64,000 nucleotides of DNA, from the NCBI GenBank assembly GCA_027563935.2, contig CM050449.1:83917178-83981177 (forward strand). The letters are read 5' to 3'. Below are positions 11,430 through 23,277 of the stretch, piece by piece. The notes below the pieces were generated by a model, which worked only from the letters and a program-made list of their open reading frames with translations, was not told the origin of the DNA and did not search any database. Position 1 is the stretch's first letter. Every line of letters begins with the position of its first letter. The position numbers and the translations under genes were made by a program. The stretch comes from Costus lasius (Eukaryota > Streptophyta > Magnoliopsida > Zingiberales > Costaceae).

Positions 11430-11870
11430 CTCCCTCGCTGGAGCTGGGAGTAGAGGAGCTATAGGGGAGCTAGGAGCAGGAGTAGGTGGCAGGCTGAGAG
11501 TTGGGAGCAAGAGCAAGCAGCAAGCTAGGAGCAGGGAGCAGGAGTTAGAGCTGCATCGGCTAGAGCATGTAGAGCTGGAGCTGTGTCGGCTAGAGCACGT
11601 AGAGTTGGAGCTGGAGTTGGAGCTAGGAGGCAGCGAATCTCCCACAGGAGTAGGCGGAGCTTACCTGGAGCAGGAAGGTGGTGGAGTTGGAGCTGTCAGC
11701 TAGATTTAGACGTGCGACGGAGCTGGATCTGGAGGGGAGCTGGAAATGGACGTAGAGGCGGAGGAGGTCGGCGGAGCTGGATCTGGACGTAGAGGTGGAG
11801 GAGGAGGTTGGCGAGGCGCGGGAGGTCAGTGGTCGGCAAGGAGCAGGATCGGCGAGGCAGCATCTCACTG
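11430..11870. repeat. GA-rich minisatellite (gagctgga type)
   Basis: This is a degenerate tandem array of gagct/gga/gcaggag words, with clear units such as tcggctagagca-gtagag repeated near 11558 and 11589 (period about 30-33 bp). Its purine skew keeps all frames open, giving artefact ORFs on both strands. Confidence 0.75.
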
Positions 11871-12904
11871 TGTTCACGCGACGAGGGGGGTGCTAGAAGC
11901 ATGTGATTGTGGGGCGCTGGAAGCAGGCAATGCACAGATTCTCTGGGCAGCTATTTTCCATTGGTGCGCCTAGCCGAATCAGCTCCAAACGATCAAGAGT
12001 TAACTATTCTTGCTTTTTACGAGTGCAGCCAGCACCCCCAAATCGGTCCAATGTTACCGTAGCAATACCAAAAGCCAACATAATATATAAACACCATCAT
12101 ACAAATTATGAACATCTAAAAAATTAATTGACATTAACAACAAAAAAAGTTCATTAATATGTGCAAAAACACAAATATAAATATCATTTATTGGAAAAGT
12201 AAAAAATAACTAACAATTATCATAGTACCCATAGAAGATGAAGATTAGTTGGAGACACAATTACTTATAACTTTACATAACAACCTCAATAACAAATACT
12301 ACTAGAGCTCTACAATAGAGCAAATAGAGCACTATGAAATGTTGTCACACCCGATAAATCTATATGAGGATGCATCGACAAAATTTGACATTTAAAAATC
12401 TGAATAAATAAAAACTTATATAACTAATAATTTGAGTCAAGTAGACTTACAAGAATTTTCATTAAAGTTTACAAATAGATCTTTTTGACTACAAAATATC
12501 ATAATTACATCAAAGGTTTTTCTTACAGGATCAACCTTTTTCTAAAAGTTTAATATCATATCTTCCTGACCTTGACCTGATTACCTTAGTCCAGACTAGT
12601 ACGTGAAACATCAACAAACCTCAACAACAATGTTGAGTAAGCCTCTCCCTGGTGTAAGGGTAGTCTCTTGAAACCAAAGGAGGAAATACCACTAAGGGTG
12701 TAAAAGTTTAATTGACATCAACTAAAAGATACTTAATTGGCAAAGTGCAAATTAAACAATAAATCTTTAACTGTACTAACAAAATGGATTTATAGTAGCT
12801 ATAAGAAGTAAAAATTAAACTAAATTATGTGGAATAGAAAACTAAAACTTTGACTAAATTCTGAATTGACTATTGTACTAAATACTATTAACTGGATATT
12901 GTTA
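11871..12904. other. Unassigned AT-rich stretch, possible LTR remnant from 12343
   Basis: No gene is visible. tgtcacacccgataa near 12343, followed by ...gagtaagcctctccctggtg near 12633, resembles the start and R region of the solo LTR at 4365 (TGTCACG start, gctaagtagg near 4641). It may therefore be a truncated chromovirus-type LTR fragment. This is only a motif-level resemblance. Confidence 0.3.
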
Positions 12905-15345
12905 ACTGTAATTGAAAATATACTAACATATCCCTGAACCTTAATTTTGGAACCTTCCTCTAACATTGACCCTTGATTCTTGAACCTTAATCCAATATCC
13001 TTTCTCTTTCATCCTAATTTTTAATCCTTCATCCAATATCCTTGAACACCGTCCCTTGATTCTTGAACCTTGATCTTTCATCCTTTAGTATCTTTCATTC
13101 TTAATCCTTTATCCTTGATCCTTTTTTCTTGATCCTTCATCACTAATCCTTTAAGACTTGTCTTTGATATATAATCCTTGATCCTAGAACAAAAATTATT
13201 GATCTTTTTGTCTTGATTCTTTATCCTTGATCTTTAATACTCAAATCTTCATTCTCGATCATTAATCATTCATCCAATATCCTTGAACTTTGACAGTTGA
13301 TTCTTGAACCTTGATTTTAGATCCTTCTTCTTTCATCCTTCATCCTTAATCATTCATCTAATATTCTTGAACATTGACCCTTATCCTTGAATCATCATCC
13401 AATATCCTACCTCTTCATCCTAATCCCAAATCCTTGATTTAATATCCTGAAACATTGATCCTTGATCCTTGATCCTTGATCTTGGATCCTTCCTCTTTCA
13501 CTCTTCATCCTTAATCCTTCATCCAATATCCTTGAATATTGACCCTAGATCATTGAACGTTCATCCAATATCCTTCCTCTTTCATCCTAATCCCTAATCC
13601 TTAATTCAATATCCTTAAACATTGACCCTTGATCTTGGATCCTTCCTCTTACATTCTTCATGACCTTTTATTCTTAATTCTTATCCATGATCCTTTTGTT
13701 TTTATTTGGATCCTTGATCCTTAATCCTTGATTTTTGAACCATAAGCCTTGAGACTTAATCATTGATCCTTTAAGACTTGTCTTTGATACATTAGTCTTG
13801 ATTATAGAACCTAAATCCTTGATTTTGTGTCATGATCCTTTATCCTTAATCCTTCATTAGTGATCCTTTGGCCTTTATTTTGATACTTGATCCTTTATCC
13901 CTCATCCTTGATCCTTAATTCTTGACTCTTGAACCTTGAGACTTGATCTATTTATCCTTAAGACTTGTCTTTGATACATAATCCTTGATCTTATAACCTA
14001 AATCCTTAATTTTTGTGTCTTAATCCTTTATCCATAATCCTTAATCAATTCTTGATCCTTATTCTTTCATCGTTCATCTTTGTTTGTTGTTCCTTCATCC
14101 TTAATCCTTCATACTTATTCCTATATCTTTGATTCTTGAATCTTCATCCTTGATGCTTAATCATTGATTTTTCATCCTTGATCCCTAATCCCTAATCCTT
14201 AATCATTCATCCAATATATTTAAACCTTGACTCTTGATACTTGAACCTTGATCTTAGATCTTTCTTCTTTCATCCTTCATCCTTCATCTTTAATACTTAA
14301 TTCAATATCCTTGAACATTGACCCTTGATCCTTGAACATTCATCCAATATCCTTTCTCTTTCATCCTAATCCCTAATCTTTTATTTAATATCCTTGAACG
14401 TTGATCTTGGAACTTCCATTCTTAATCATTTATCCAGAATTCTTAGCCTTTAATTTGGATACTTGATCTTTTATTGTTGATTTTTGATCCTTAATCCTTG
14501 ATTCTTAAACCTTAAGCCTTAAACTTTCTTCATTGATTCTTAAGTCTTGTCGGTGATACATAATCTTTGATCCCATAACCAAATCCATTGATATTTGTTT
14601 CTTGATCTTTTATCCTTATTCATTAATTATTCTTAATTCTTCATCCTTAATCCTTCATGCCTGATCCTACTTCCTTGATCCTTGAGCCTTAAATTGGATA
14701 CTTGATTATTTATTTTTTATCCCATCTTTGATGCTTGATCCCTGATCTTTCATCCTTCATCCTTGACCATTGATTTATAATCCTTATTCTTTTATCCAAT
14801 ATCCTTGAGCTTTAACCTTTGATCTTTGAACCTTGATCTTTTATCCTTCCTCTTTCATTCTTTATCATTAATTCTTTGTCTAATATCCTTGAACATTGAC
14901 CTGTGATCCATGAACCTTCATCCAATATGCTTCCTCTTTCATCCTAATTTTTAATCATTCATCCAATATCTTTTATCATTGACCCTTGATCCTTGAACCA
15001 TGATCTTGGATCCTTCCTTTTTTTTCTTTCATTGTCTTTCTTTCTTAATTCTTTATCCATAATCCTTGGGCCTTGATGGATACTTGATCCTTTATCCTTA
15101 ATCTTTGATTCTTAAACCATGAGCCTTGATTCTTCATCCTTGATCCTTAAGACATGTCCTTAAAACATAATCCATATCCTTGAACCAAAATTCTTGATCT
15201 TTATATCTTGATCCTATATCTTTAATCCTTCATCAATGACTCTTGATCATTGATCACTAATATGTGATTTTTTTATCGTTCATCTTTGTTCCTTATTCCT
15301 TCATCCTTAATCCTTTATGCCTGATCCTATATCTTTGGTCCTTAA
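12905..15345. repeat. 2.4-kb degenerate ATCCTTGATCCTT array with higher-order period near 600 bp
   Basis: This is a continuous run of pyrimidine-rich words (atccttgatcctt, catccaatatccttgaac, cctctttcatcctaat). A distinctive segment taagacttgtctttgatacataa...cctaaatccttg recurs near 13157, 13772, 13960, 14535 and 15150. A second landmark, cctctttcatcctaat, recurs near 13000, 13577, 14355 and 14934. Both suggest a higher-order unit of about 575-615 bp plus one extra block of about 190 bp. It has no coding potential. The array is flanked by AT-rich DNA on the left and G-rich repeats on the right. Confidence 0.85.
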
Positions 15346-15679
15346 CGCTGTGTTTCCTTGGAGGGAAAGAAAAATAGGGAGAAAAAGAAATCTACATGTG
15401 GAGTAAAAATGAAAGGTAAGAAAAATTTGACCACGTGAATTTCAGGTGACCAAAAAATCCTTGTCCACAGCAATGGCGACAACAATCGGGTTGAGGGGGT
15501 GATGGCGAGAACGTGGAGGGCTAGACAGGGATGGCGAGGGTGAACTGGCGAGCAAGATAGAGAGCTGAGGGCAAGGGTGATGGCAAGAGGGCTGGATGGC
15601 TAGGGCGAACTGGCACACAGGCTTGAGAGCTGAGGGCGAGGACGATGGCATGAGGGCTAGACGGCGATGGGCGAGCGGG
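15346..15679. repeat. G-rich stretch with a 65-bp tandem duplication
   Basis: Two units, about 15528-15592 and 15593-15657, share the order ggatggc...gaactggc...gagagctgagggc...gatggca...gagggct. Partial units lie on both sides. There is no convincing gene; the minus ORF at 15442-15768 only reads the repeat. Confidence 0.6.
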
Positions 15680-16106
15680 TGATAGGGGTCCCGCAAGTGC
15701 ACGGGTCTATCGAAGTAGTAAAATATCAATCTCACAGGGACTAATGGGCAAGTACCGGCCAATCTCAAATTTACTAGCTAGACAGAGTCGAGATTTGTGA
15801 GATCGGAATGCTGAACTAATTAAATGAGCAAGAACGTAGACGGCAGGAATTGTACAAGAGAATCTGGATGAAAGATAAATCAAGATATGATTCACCTCTT
15901 TGACCTCTTATGAATGAATAATCGAACTGCAAGACTAACTTCCTATCTAGTTCAAGGGAATTCGTACCAAAGGTAAAAGTTGCTCTCTCCGATAGCCCTA
16001 CCCACTCCCATGGATTGGTTACCGATCTGATCCGTATGGTTCTGACGTGCGGACAACCTTTCGTCTACCAGACGCGTTTAAGGCCCTACACTCTGGGCGG
16101 GCAAGT
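15680..16106 (-). repeat. Gypsy LTR fragment (R-U5 end), minus
   Basis: It starts on plus with tgataggggtcccgcaagtgcacggg, which on minus is the U5 terminus typical of the Athila-like LTRs here. It also has aatatcaatctcacagggactaa and the reverse of the tRNA-Asp-family LTR end. No primer site is adjacent at 15680, and the U3 side is cut at 16107 by the next LTR. Confidence 0.65.
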
Positions 16107-18168
16107 TGATAGCATGCAAATATATGATATATCACGACCTATTTCTGCTATTATTTTGAAGTAAAATGCATGTTTTATCTTATTTATTTGTCTAAATACT
16201 TTACATTATTCAAAATCTTCACTTTTCCCTGTTTTCATTGAAATGTAAGAATTTCGCCCTAAAATTGGTGGAATTTGGAAGATCTGAAACTGTGGGATGA
16301 TTCCTTATGATGAGACAAAGCTACATGTAAAATTTTAGCTCAAACGGACTTTTCTACGCTCATCATGGGCATGGCCGTGTATCCATGCACGGTCGTGAAT
16401 GACACTATTTTCCCATACTGCGTCGAACCATTCACGGGCACGCCCGTGCACCCATGCACGGCCGTGAAGAGATCGGCTAACTTTACCAGAACTCAATGAA
16501 GTGTTCACGACCACACCCGTGAACGCATAGATGGCCGTGAAGAGTAAGTTTTTAGAAAATCAACCTCGACGAGCCGTTCATGGCATGGCCGTGCGTCCAT
16601 GCACGACCATGAATGGTTCCGCCCAGTTTTGACATTTGATAGCAAACAAATATATGATATATCACGACCTATTTCTGCTATTATGTTGGAGTTAAATGCA
16701 TGCTTTGTCTTATTTATTTGCCTAAATGCTTTACATTATTCAGAATCTTCACTTTTCCTTGCTTTCATTCAAATGTAGGTATTTCGCCCAAAAATCAATG
16801 GAATTTGGAAAATCTGAAACTGTGGGACGATTTCTCATGATGAGACGAAACTACATGTAAAATTTCTGCTCAAACGGACTTTTCTACGCTCTTCACGGGC
16901 ATGGCCGTGTATCCATGCATGGTCGTGTATGACTGTTTTCCCAGACTGCGCCGAATCATTCACGGGCACGCCCGTGCACCCATACACGGCCGTGAAGAGA
17001 ACGACCAACTTTTCCAGAACTCGACGAAGTGTTCACGGCCACACCCGTGAACGCATACACGGCCGTGAAGAGTAAGTTTTCAGAAAATCAACCTCGACGA
17101 GCCGTTCACGACATGGTCGTGTGTCCATGCACGGCTGTAAACGGTTCCGCCCAATTTTGATAGGCATTCGGTTTTTCGCTTGCAACTTATTATTCCTGCA
17201 GTGGAATTTGCTAAAATTTTATGGAGACCTTCCTAACTTAGGGACGGACGTTTTGGGACTGGAATCACACAATTTGGGCAAGCGGTTGAGGAGAACGAAG
17301 CGAAACGGCGAAACCTAGGGTTTTAGAGCATTTTTCTGGACGGCAACATTGTTCCGGCGCAATTTCTTCCTCGTTTTGAAGCTGAAGATCGTGCTCCACC
17401 CTCTTCCATCAAGGATCTACTTCTCTCTCTAGTTTGAATCAATGAGAGATTTCATGTGTTTAACGATGTATCTTGTAGCGTAAACTTCTTTTCGGGGTTT
17501 GGGCGTAGCCCACTGTAAGAATATTGAATATTAATGCTTGATCTATACATTTCTCATATTTGTCTTTGTTCTTATTCATGTCTAGGAAGTTTTAATTCAT
17601 GATTATGTACTGGCCATGCATATTTATGTCTTAGATATTGTGAGAAGGACTGAGAAGTGAACCACAATCATCGGATCCCCTTAGACTGGACAGGTGATTT
17701 CGGCCACGAGAGTTGTCGAAATTACCCGAGGAACCCTAATCCTTCATAAAACTCATTGGGTCCACCTAACCCGGTAAGTCACGAGAGTAGGAGACTTGGG
17801 TTAAGTTGGATACCAAACCGTGTCCTAAGAGGGGACGCGTCTGTACCCTAGGAAGGATTACCTTAAGAACATAGGTAAAAATTTATTAAAAATTTCAGCA
17901 ATAATTTTCTTGCATGCTTCAGTGTGGTGAAACCTGAAACCCCAATCTTCTGTCAAAGATCTCAAACCCCGATTGCTTGCTTTCTGTTCTGTTTGCTCTA
18001 GATTAGCTTTAGTTTACTTTCTTGCATTAGGATTTAGTGACAATCCTACGCTTATTTGATCGCCTAGCTATTAGTTAACTAATTAGTTAGTACTTGACCC
18101 CTAGTCCTCGTGGGATCGATACTTTTTATTACGCGATAGACCATGCACTTGCGGTACAACAACTAACA
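16107..18168 (+). repeat. 5' LTR of plus Athila-like element G2, with duplicated U3
   Basis: It starts TGATAGCATGC and ends AACTAACA just before the tRNA-Asp primer site. R/U5 markers are tagcgtaaacttcttttcgggg (near 17477), ccacgagagtaggagac and cgtgggatcgatac. The first about 530 bp (16107-16636) is repeated at 16637-17162 starting TGATAGCAAAC. The original LTR may be 16637-18168 (1532 bp, closer to the other Gypsy LTRs here), with an extra U3 copy in front. Confidence 0.75.
16362..17150. repeat. Nested dyad motifs (CACGG...CCGTG) in G2 U3, two sets
   Basis: Each 530-bp U3 copy carries about four motifs of 35-40 bp of the form TTCACGG-gcacgcccgtg-...-CCGTGAA, for example near 16431-16468 and 16961-16997. 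They are inverted repeats within inverted repeats. The array begins about 255 bp from the LTR start. Confidence 0.75.
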
Positions 18169-18174
18169 AGTTTT

Positions 18175-18192
18175 TGGCTCCGTTGCCGAGGA
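18175..18192 (+). other. Primer binding site of G2 (tRNA-Asp type, mutated)
   Basis: TGGCTCCGTTGCCGAGGA lies 6 bp after the LTR end. It matches the complement of the plant tRNA-Asp 3' end except at two positions. The perfect form is seen on minus at 35209-35226. Confidence 0.8.
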
Positions 18193-18356
18193 CTAGGTTG
18201 CTAATATTAATACGATCAGGAAATTGGTAAACTAGGTGTAGTTAGGTTTTATTTACTTTTTACTCTGTTTGTTTACTGTTTATTTGCCTTTTGTTTTAGT
18301 TGTAGTTTTTATTTGGTCCGGTGCTTCTAATTTTTCTTTGTCAAGGTACTTGTTTA

Positions 18357-19548
18357 TGCTCAGGAATACTATTCGAACAGGGAAACTTGTACCTAGAGAC
18401 CCGGAGATAGAGTATACCTTTCATTTGGTTCGAAGAAATCTGAAGAGACTTAAGCTTGAAGGACAATTTTCTGACAACCAAACAATGGAAGCTAATCGCT
18501 CTTGATGGACTTTGCAGCACCCACCATCTCTGGTGTGCACTCAAGCATATCGCGACCGGCTATCGAAGCTAACAACTTTGAGATCAAGCCATCCCTTATA
18601 CAAATGGTGCAACAGAACCAATTCAGTGGAGTAGCCACTAATGATCCTAACCTTCACTTATCTACTTTTTTAGAATGCTGCGACACTCTGAAAATTATTG
18701 GTGTACACCCTGATGCTATTAAATTAAGGTTTTTCCCTTTTTCTCTCAGGGATCGAGCCAGGGCATGGTAGCAATATTTACCGCAGGGCTCTATCACGAC
18801 GTGGGAACAATTATCTTAAGCTTTTCTGTCAAAGTATTTCCCACCGAGCAAAACGGCCCAGCTCAGAAATTAAATCACCAACTTTGCCCAACGAGAAGAA
18901 AAGTCCCTTTATGAAGCATGGGACAGGTTCAAAGAATTACTGAGGATGTGCCCACATCACGGTCTACAGAAATGGTTGATCATTCATACCTTTTACAGTG
19001 GATTGTTATATTGGACCAGACTTTCTGTAGATGCTGCTGCTAGTGGGGCACTAATGAACAAAAATTATGATGATGTGATGTAGTTAATTGAGGGCATGGC
19101 CCTCAATCATTATCAGTGGTCAGGAGAGAGGAGCCAGCCAGTTCGAAATTCAGGGAAGTTTGATATGAACATGATTAATTCCCTAGTAGCAAAAGTAGAT
19201 TCACTTTCTTCTAAGCTTGACTCTATTAATGTTTATACTTCTAACTCTATGACTTGTGATGTCTGTCGAGTGATAGGACATTCTTCTAATGATTGCCACA
19301 TCTTGAGCGCCCCCTTGGAACAAGTCAACGCTATTGGGAGCTTCAGGAATCAAAACGACCCCTACTCGAACACATATAATCCGGGATGGAGAAATTATCC
19401 GAATTTCTCCTACAGGTTGAATCAAGGGCAAGTCCCTCCTGCAAATTTTGTTAACCCAAATTCTTTCTCTAATTTCAGGCCTCCTCCTGGAATACAACAT
19501 CCAGCCGCTGTTTAAAGACAATCAGTTCTTCCTCCAAAATCCAGATTA
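18357..19548 (+). pseudogene. Athila-like gag of G2, broken and interrupted by Copia-A
   Basis: Gag starts near ATG 18357 (MLRNTIRTGKLVPRD). It then shows MDFAAPTISGVHSS, HLSTFLECCDTLKIIGVHPD, AIKLRFFPFSLRDRARAW, a stop, then FLSKYFPPSK and SLYEAWDRFKELLRMCPHHG. From 19096 come LNHYQWSGE, the zinc knuckle CDVCRVIGHSSNDC and YNPGWRNYPNFSYRLNQ. Several in-frame stops and a frameshift near 18503 break it. Copia-A sits after LPPKSRLET and gag resumes at 28647. A complete copy would run on into the protease ORF at 28814. Confidence 0.85.
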
Positions 19549-19553
19549 GAGAC
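19549..19553. other. Copia-A target-site duplication, left copy (gagac)
   Basis: gagac here and at 28642-28646 flank TG...CA termini exactly, defining the Copia-A boundaries. Confidence 0.95.
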
Positions 19554-21229
19554 TGAAAGTTCCCTAAAGGGGGCGAAACCCTAAAGCATGCGCATATAAA
19601 ACTTGCATGGGCGGAATCTAGGGCTTCCTAGGATCGCATGTATGAACATAGATCAACTTAAGCGGTTTGTATAGATCAAGAAGGGGATCATACCAATGCC
19701 ATTTCTTGGATGGCGTCTTGGAAAAAGAGGGCGATGTGGCTCTCCTCCAAAGGTGGCGCACACAAGGTGAAGATGACTACTCCCTTGGCGTTCCTTGTGC
19801 TAGCAAAGCTCCAAGGTCTCCTGATCGCGTGAAGGAGGTTGAGATGATCTCTTGGCTTTCTTCTCTTCTCCTTTGCGTGAAGACTCACCACACGAGAGGA
19901 AGAGGCGACAAGAGGAAGAGGCGAGCGAGAATAGAGCAATTGCTCTCGAACGTGAGGCGTGCTCTCTATTTTGGAAAGCATGACTTCCAAAAATAGTAAA
20001 CCCTCACACGTTCAAGTGTTCATGCCAAGTGAACAAATCGCAACCTTCTCCTCTTTGAACCATGCGCTCACTTGATGAGCCGGTTCAATTGGATTTGGTT
20101 CAAAGACCAAATTAAACCAAGCATTGGTCTAGATCAAATTAAACCATAAGGCTCAAGATCTAACCATTCATCTCTTGATGCTCTTGATCTCACCGATCTA
20201 GCATCAATTCTCTCGATCGAAGCTTACCGATCTCAAGCCCTAATCAATCAAACATGATCAGACCAGATCTCACTTACAATCAGAGTTTAAATCCCATTAA
20301 ACTGAACCAAAACAATTCAGTCCACACGATCTGACATAAGTAAGCCATATCATCAAATTGTGCGACCCTAAGGGTTTCCTTTAAATGTCGGTAACGATAA
20401 CTTACGTTATCATGATCAGTGAGGGGTATCTAGCAACACATCACTGTCTCCCGATATAAAGGAAAGAGTCTTCCAAGACTACACCCAAACCACAGCACAA
20501 GTGTGAACCCAAGTCACTTGACATATGTGTTTCCTTTGCCACTGGATGTTCTTATTGGACAAGCGTGTCAAGCCTGTAATTCCAATATGATGAGAATGAT
20601 TAGATCAGATGAACATAGTCATCTGGGTATGGCCATACACTTTCTCAATCATCTCATACAGGGGGCCCCTATAGAACATCACACTCCAATCAAGGAGACG
20701 GCAATCCTATATCTATCACTAGTGCCCTAAAATGACTCATGCTCATTATCCAAGATAGTCTATAACCATTATGTTTCAAATGATATTGAACTACCTCAAA
20801 ACAATGCCAATCATCATTTAGAAACACAAGTGATCTCAAGTCAGAGGAAATATGCCACTTGTTTGCATATAAGGATTATTCACATTGTGACAAGCAATTG
20901 AATATCCTAAGTAGGGTCTGTCCAGTACATCCAATGTACCCATGAGTCTACATCTTATTCCATGCTCGAAGCATCCTATAAGATTAGAACACATATTAGT
21001 CTCAATCATATCAAGGCTGTCTCATGTTCACCAAGATATCTCGACTAAGGACAAAACTGCATGTCAGCCAAGCTGAACAGCATTGAGACATTATTCAGAA
21101 GTATACATATTGCAGCAGATGATGTAACAACCTGAATAACAACCATTGCCTTTATAAACATAGAGTTTATACATGATACTGATATAATCCCAAGGCCTCA
21201 AACATTAGCCTTAAGGGTATACCCCAACA
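19554..21229 (-). repeat. Copia-A 3' LTR
   Basis: 1676 bp, TG...CA on both strands; it ends ccccaaca on plus. ORFs on both strands inside it (for example 19667-19996, 19688-19990) recur in the other LTR and are incidental. Confidence 0.95.
20627..20638. promoter_or_regulatory. U3 palindrome GTATGGCCATAC (Copia-A 3' LTR)
   Basis: Perfect 12-bp dyad, identical in both Copia-A LTRs (also 28039-28050) and in Copia-B. Confidence 0.5.
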
Positions 21230-21243
21230 ATCTCCCACTTGCA
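21230..21243 (-). other. Polypurine tract of Copia-A
   Basis: On minus the stretch reads gtgcaagtgggagatt immediately before the 3' LTR. The same purine core adjoins the 3' LTRs of Copia-B (42380) and Copia-C (50140). Confidence 0.85.
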
Positions 21244-21249
21244 CTTAAT

Positions 21250-23277
21250 CTAATGGTTGAGAAATCTCAAACCCATATTATTACAGTGCTTCTCATGCTT
21301 CTGCTGCGCCAGAGGCTTTGTAAGCGGGTCAGCTAGATTGTCATCTGTATGAACCTTGCAGACTTTGATCTCGCCACGATCAATGATCTCCCGGATCAAG
21401 TGAAACCTTCTCTGTATGTGCTTGGACTTCTGGTGCGACCGTGGTTCCTTTGCTTGTGCTATAGCTTCAGTGTTATCACAGAAGATAACCAATGGATCTG
21501 CACTCGAAGGAACAACACCAAGTTCCTCAACGAACTTACGAATCCACACTGCCTCCTTGGATGCTTCTGAGGCTGCAACATACTCGGCTTCTGTTGTGGA
21601 ATCAGCAACAATTGACTGTTTGAAACTTTTCCACACCACTGCTCCTCCATTCAAGCTAAACACATAGCCTGATTGCGATCGGAAATCATCCTGGTCAGAT
21701 TGGAACGAAGCGTCAGTATATCCTTCAATACTGAGTTCTTCCTGACCACCATATATCAAGAACATATCTTTGGTCCTCCGAAGATATTTCAAAATGTTCT
21801 TGACCGCAATCCAGTGTGCCTTCCCTGGATTACTTTGGAATCGACTGGTCACGCTTAACCCGTAAGCAACGTCTGGGCGAGTACACAACATCGCATACAT
21901 AATGGACCCAATAGCCGAAGCATAAGGCGTATTGTCCATTTCATCTTTCTCAGTCTGTGTTTGTGGACACTGACTCTTTGAAAGATTCAGACCATGTCTG
22001 ACTGGAAGATATCCTCTTTTAAAATTTTCTAAATGGAATCTCTCCAGGACTTTATCGATGTAAGTACTCTGGCACAGCCCGAGAAGCCTCTTTGATCTAT
22101 CTCTGTAGATCTTCACACCTAATACATAGGCTGCTTCTCCTAAATCTTTCATCTGGAAACATTTTCTTAACCATGCCTTGACTGCATGTAGTTCAGGAAT
22201 ATCGTTTCCAATGATTAAGATATCATCGACGTAGAGGACTAGGAAAGTAATCACGCTCCCACTAAACCTCTTATATACACACGGGTCATCTTCATTCTTG
22301 ATGAAACCAAATTCACAGATTGATTCATCAAAACGAATATTCCAGCTTCTTGATGCTTGTTTAAGTCCATAAATGGACTTCTTTAATTTGCATATTTTAT
22401 GACGATCCGATGGATTAGTGAAACCTTCAGGTTGTGTCATATACACATCCTCTTCTAGTTTTCCATTAAGGAAAGCGGTCTTCACGTCCATTTGCCAGAT
22501 CTCATAATCATAATATGCCACTATCGCGAGAATAATTCGAATAGACTTGAACATGGCTACAGGAGAGAAAGTTTCATCATAATCTATCCCATAGATTTGT
22601 TTGAAACCTTTCGCAACTAGCCTGCCTTTATAGGTAACCACGTTACCATCCATATCAATCTTCTTCTTGAAGATCCACTTACAGCCTATAGGGATTACTC
22701 CCGGAGGCGGATCTACCAAATCCCAAACTTGGTTATCTGACATGGAGTCCATCTCGGCTCGCATAGCTTCAAGCCATCTCGCTGATTCCGGTCCACTGAC
22801 CGCATCCGCATAAGTGAGGGGTTCATCATCAATGATGTAGACTCCGTCATAGCGCTCAGGCTGTCGACGGATCCTTCCCGATCTTCGCGGTTCCCGTGAT
22901 ATCTGAGCCTCAGGTTGTTCAGTAACCTGATCTACTGGCTCAGGCTCATCCAACTGTGCTTGACTACTTTGTCCTTCTCCTGGATTCTCATCCAGCTTTA
23001 TTTCTCTCCCACTGGCTTCTTGCAGAAGAAATTCTTTCTCAAGAAAAATAGCCGTCCGAGCAACAAATACTTTGTTCTCCTTGGGATCGTAGAAATAATA
23101 TACCTTTGTTTCTTTAGGGTAACCGACAAAGATACATTTCTCAGATCTGCTCTCTAGTTTCCCAGAGGCGAGCTTTTTGACATAAGCCTCGCAACCCCAG
23201 ATCTTAATAAATGTCAAGCTCGGCTGTTTCCCATACCATAACTCATATGGAGTCTTTGAAACGGCCTTGGATGGCAC
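21250..23277 (-). CDS. Copia-A pol, C-terminal part: integrase end, RT, RNase H (675 aa)
   Basis: The frame is open from just after an in-frame TGA (23278-23280) to the stop at 21250. Residues 1-90 are the integrase C-terminal region (TPYELWYGKQPSLTFIKIWG). Residues about 183-430 are reverse transcriptase, with [11 protein letters not shown] (first Asp 264) and the catalytic YVDD at 349-352. The C-terminal 140 residues are RNase H, with GYTDASF, STTEAEY, FCDNTEA and HTDDNLADPLTK. All catalytic residues are present. It has no start codon of its own: the first codon after the stop is GTG, so it would be made only by readthrough of the TGA or not at all. It is in the same frame as the upstream half, and no frameshift separates them. 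Confidence 0.9.
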   Translation of the reverse strand: MPSKAVSKTPYELWYGKQPSLTFIKIWGCEAYVKKLASGKLESRSEKCIFVGYPKETKVYYFYDPKENKVFVARTAIFLEKEFLLQEASGREIKLDENPGEGQSSQAQLDEPEPVDQVTEQPEAQISREPRRSGRIRRQPERYDGVYIIDDEPLTYADAVSGPESARWLEAMRAEMDSMSDNQVWDLVDPPPGVIPIGCKWIFKKKIDMDGNVVTYKGRLVAKGFKQIYGIDYDETFSPVAMFKSIRIILAIVAYYDYEIWQMDVKTAFLNGKLEEDVYMTQPEGFTNPSDRHKICKLKKSIYGLKQASRSWNIRFDESICEFGFIKNEDDPCVYKRFSGSVITFLVLYVDDILIIGNDIPELHAVKAWLRKCFQMKDLGEAAYVLGVKIYRDRSKRLLGLCQSTYIDKVLERFHLENFKRGYLPVRHGLNLSKSQCPQTQTEKDEMDNTPYASAIGSIMYAMLCTRPDVAYGLSVTSRFQSNPGKAHWIAVKNILKYLRRTKDMFLIYGGQEELSIEGYTDASFQSDQDDFRSQSGYVFSLNGGAVVWKSFKQSIVADSTTEAEYVAASEASKEAVWIRKFVEELGVVPSSADPLVIFCDNTEAIAQAKEPRSHQKSKHIQRRFHLIREIIDRGEIKVCKVHTDDNLADPLTKPLAQQKHEKHCNNMGLRFLNH

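Noticed and set aside
11214..11935. Overlapping ORFs on both strands (Ser/Arg or Glu/Leu-rich)
   Set aside because: They read a GA-rich minisatellite; compositional artefacts without domain signal.
12905..15345. CRISPR-like array
   Set aside because: No fixed direct repeat with unique spacers; degenerate tandem words in a plant genome.
19667..19996. 109-aa plus ORF and 100-aa minus ORF
   Set aside because: Part of the Copia-A LTR, repeated at 27079-27402; opposite-strand pair without homology.
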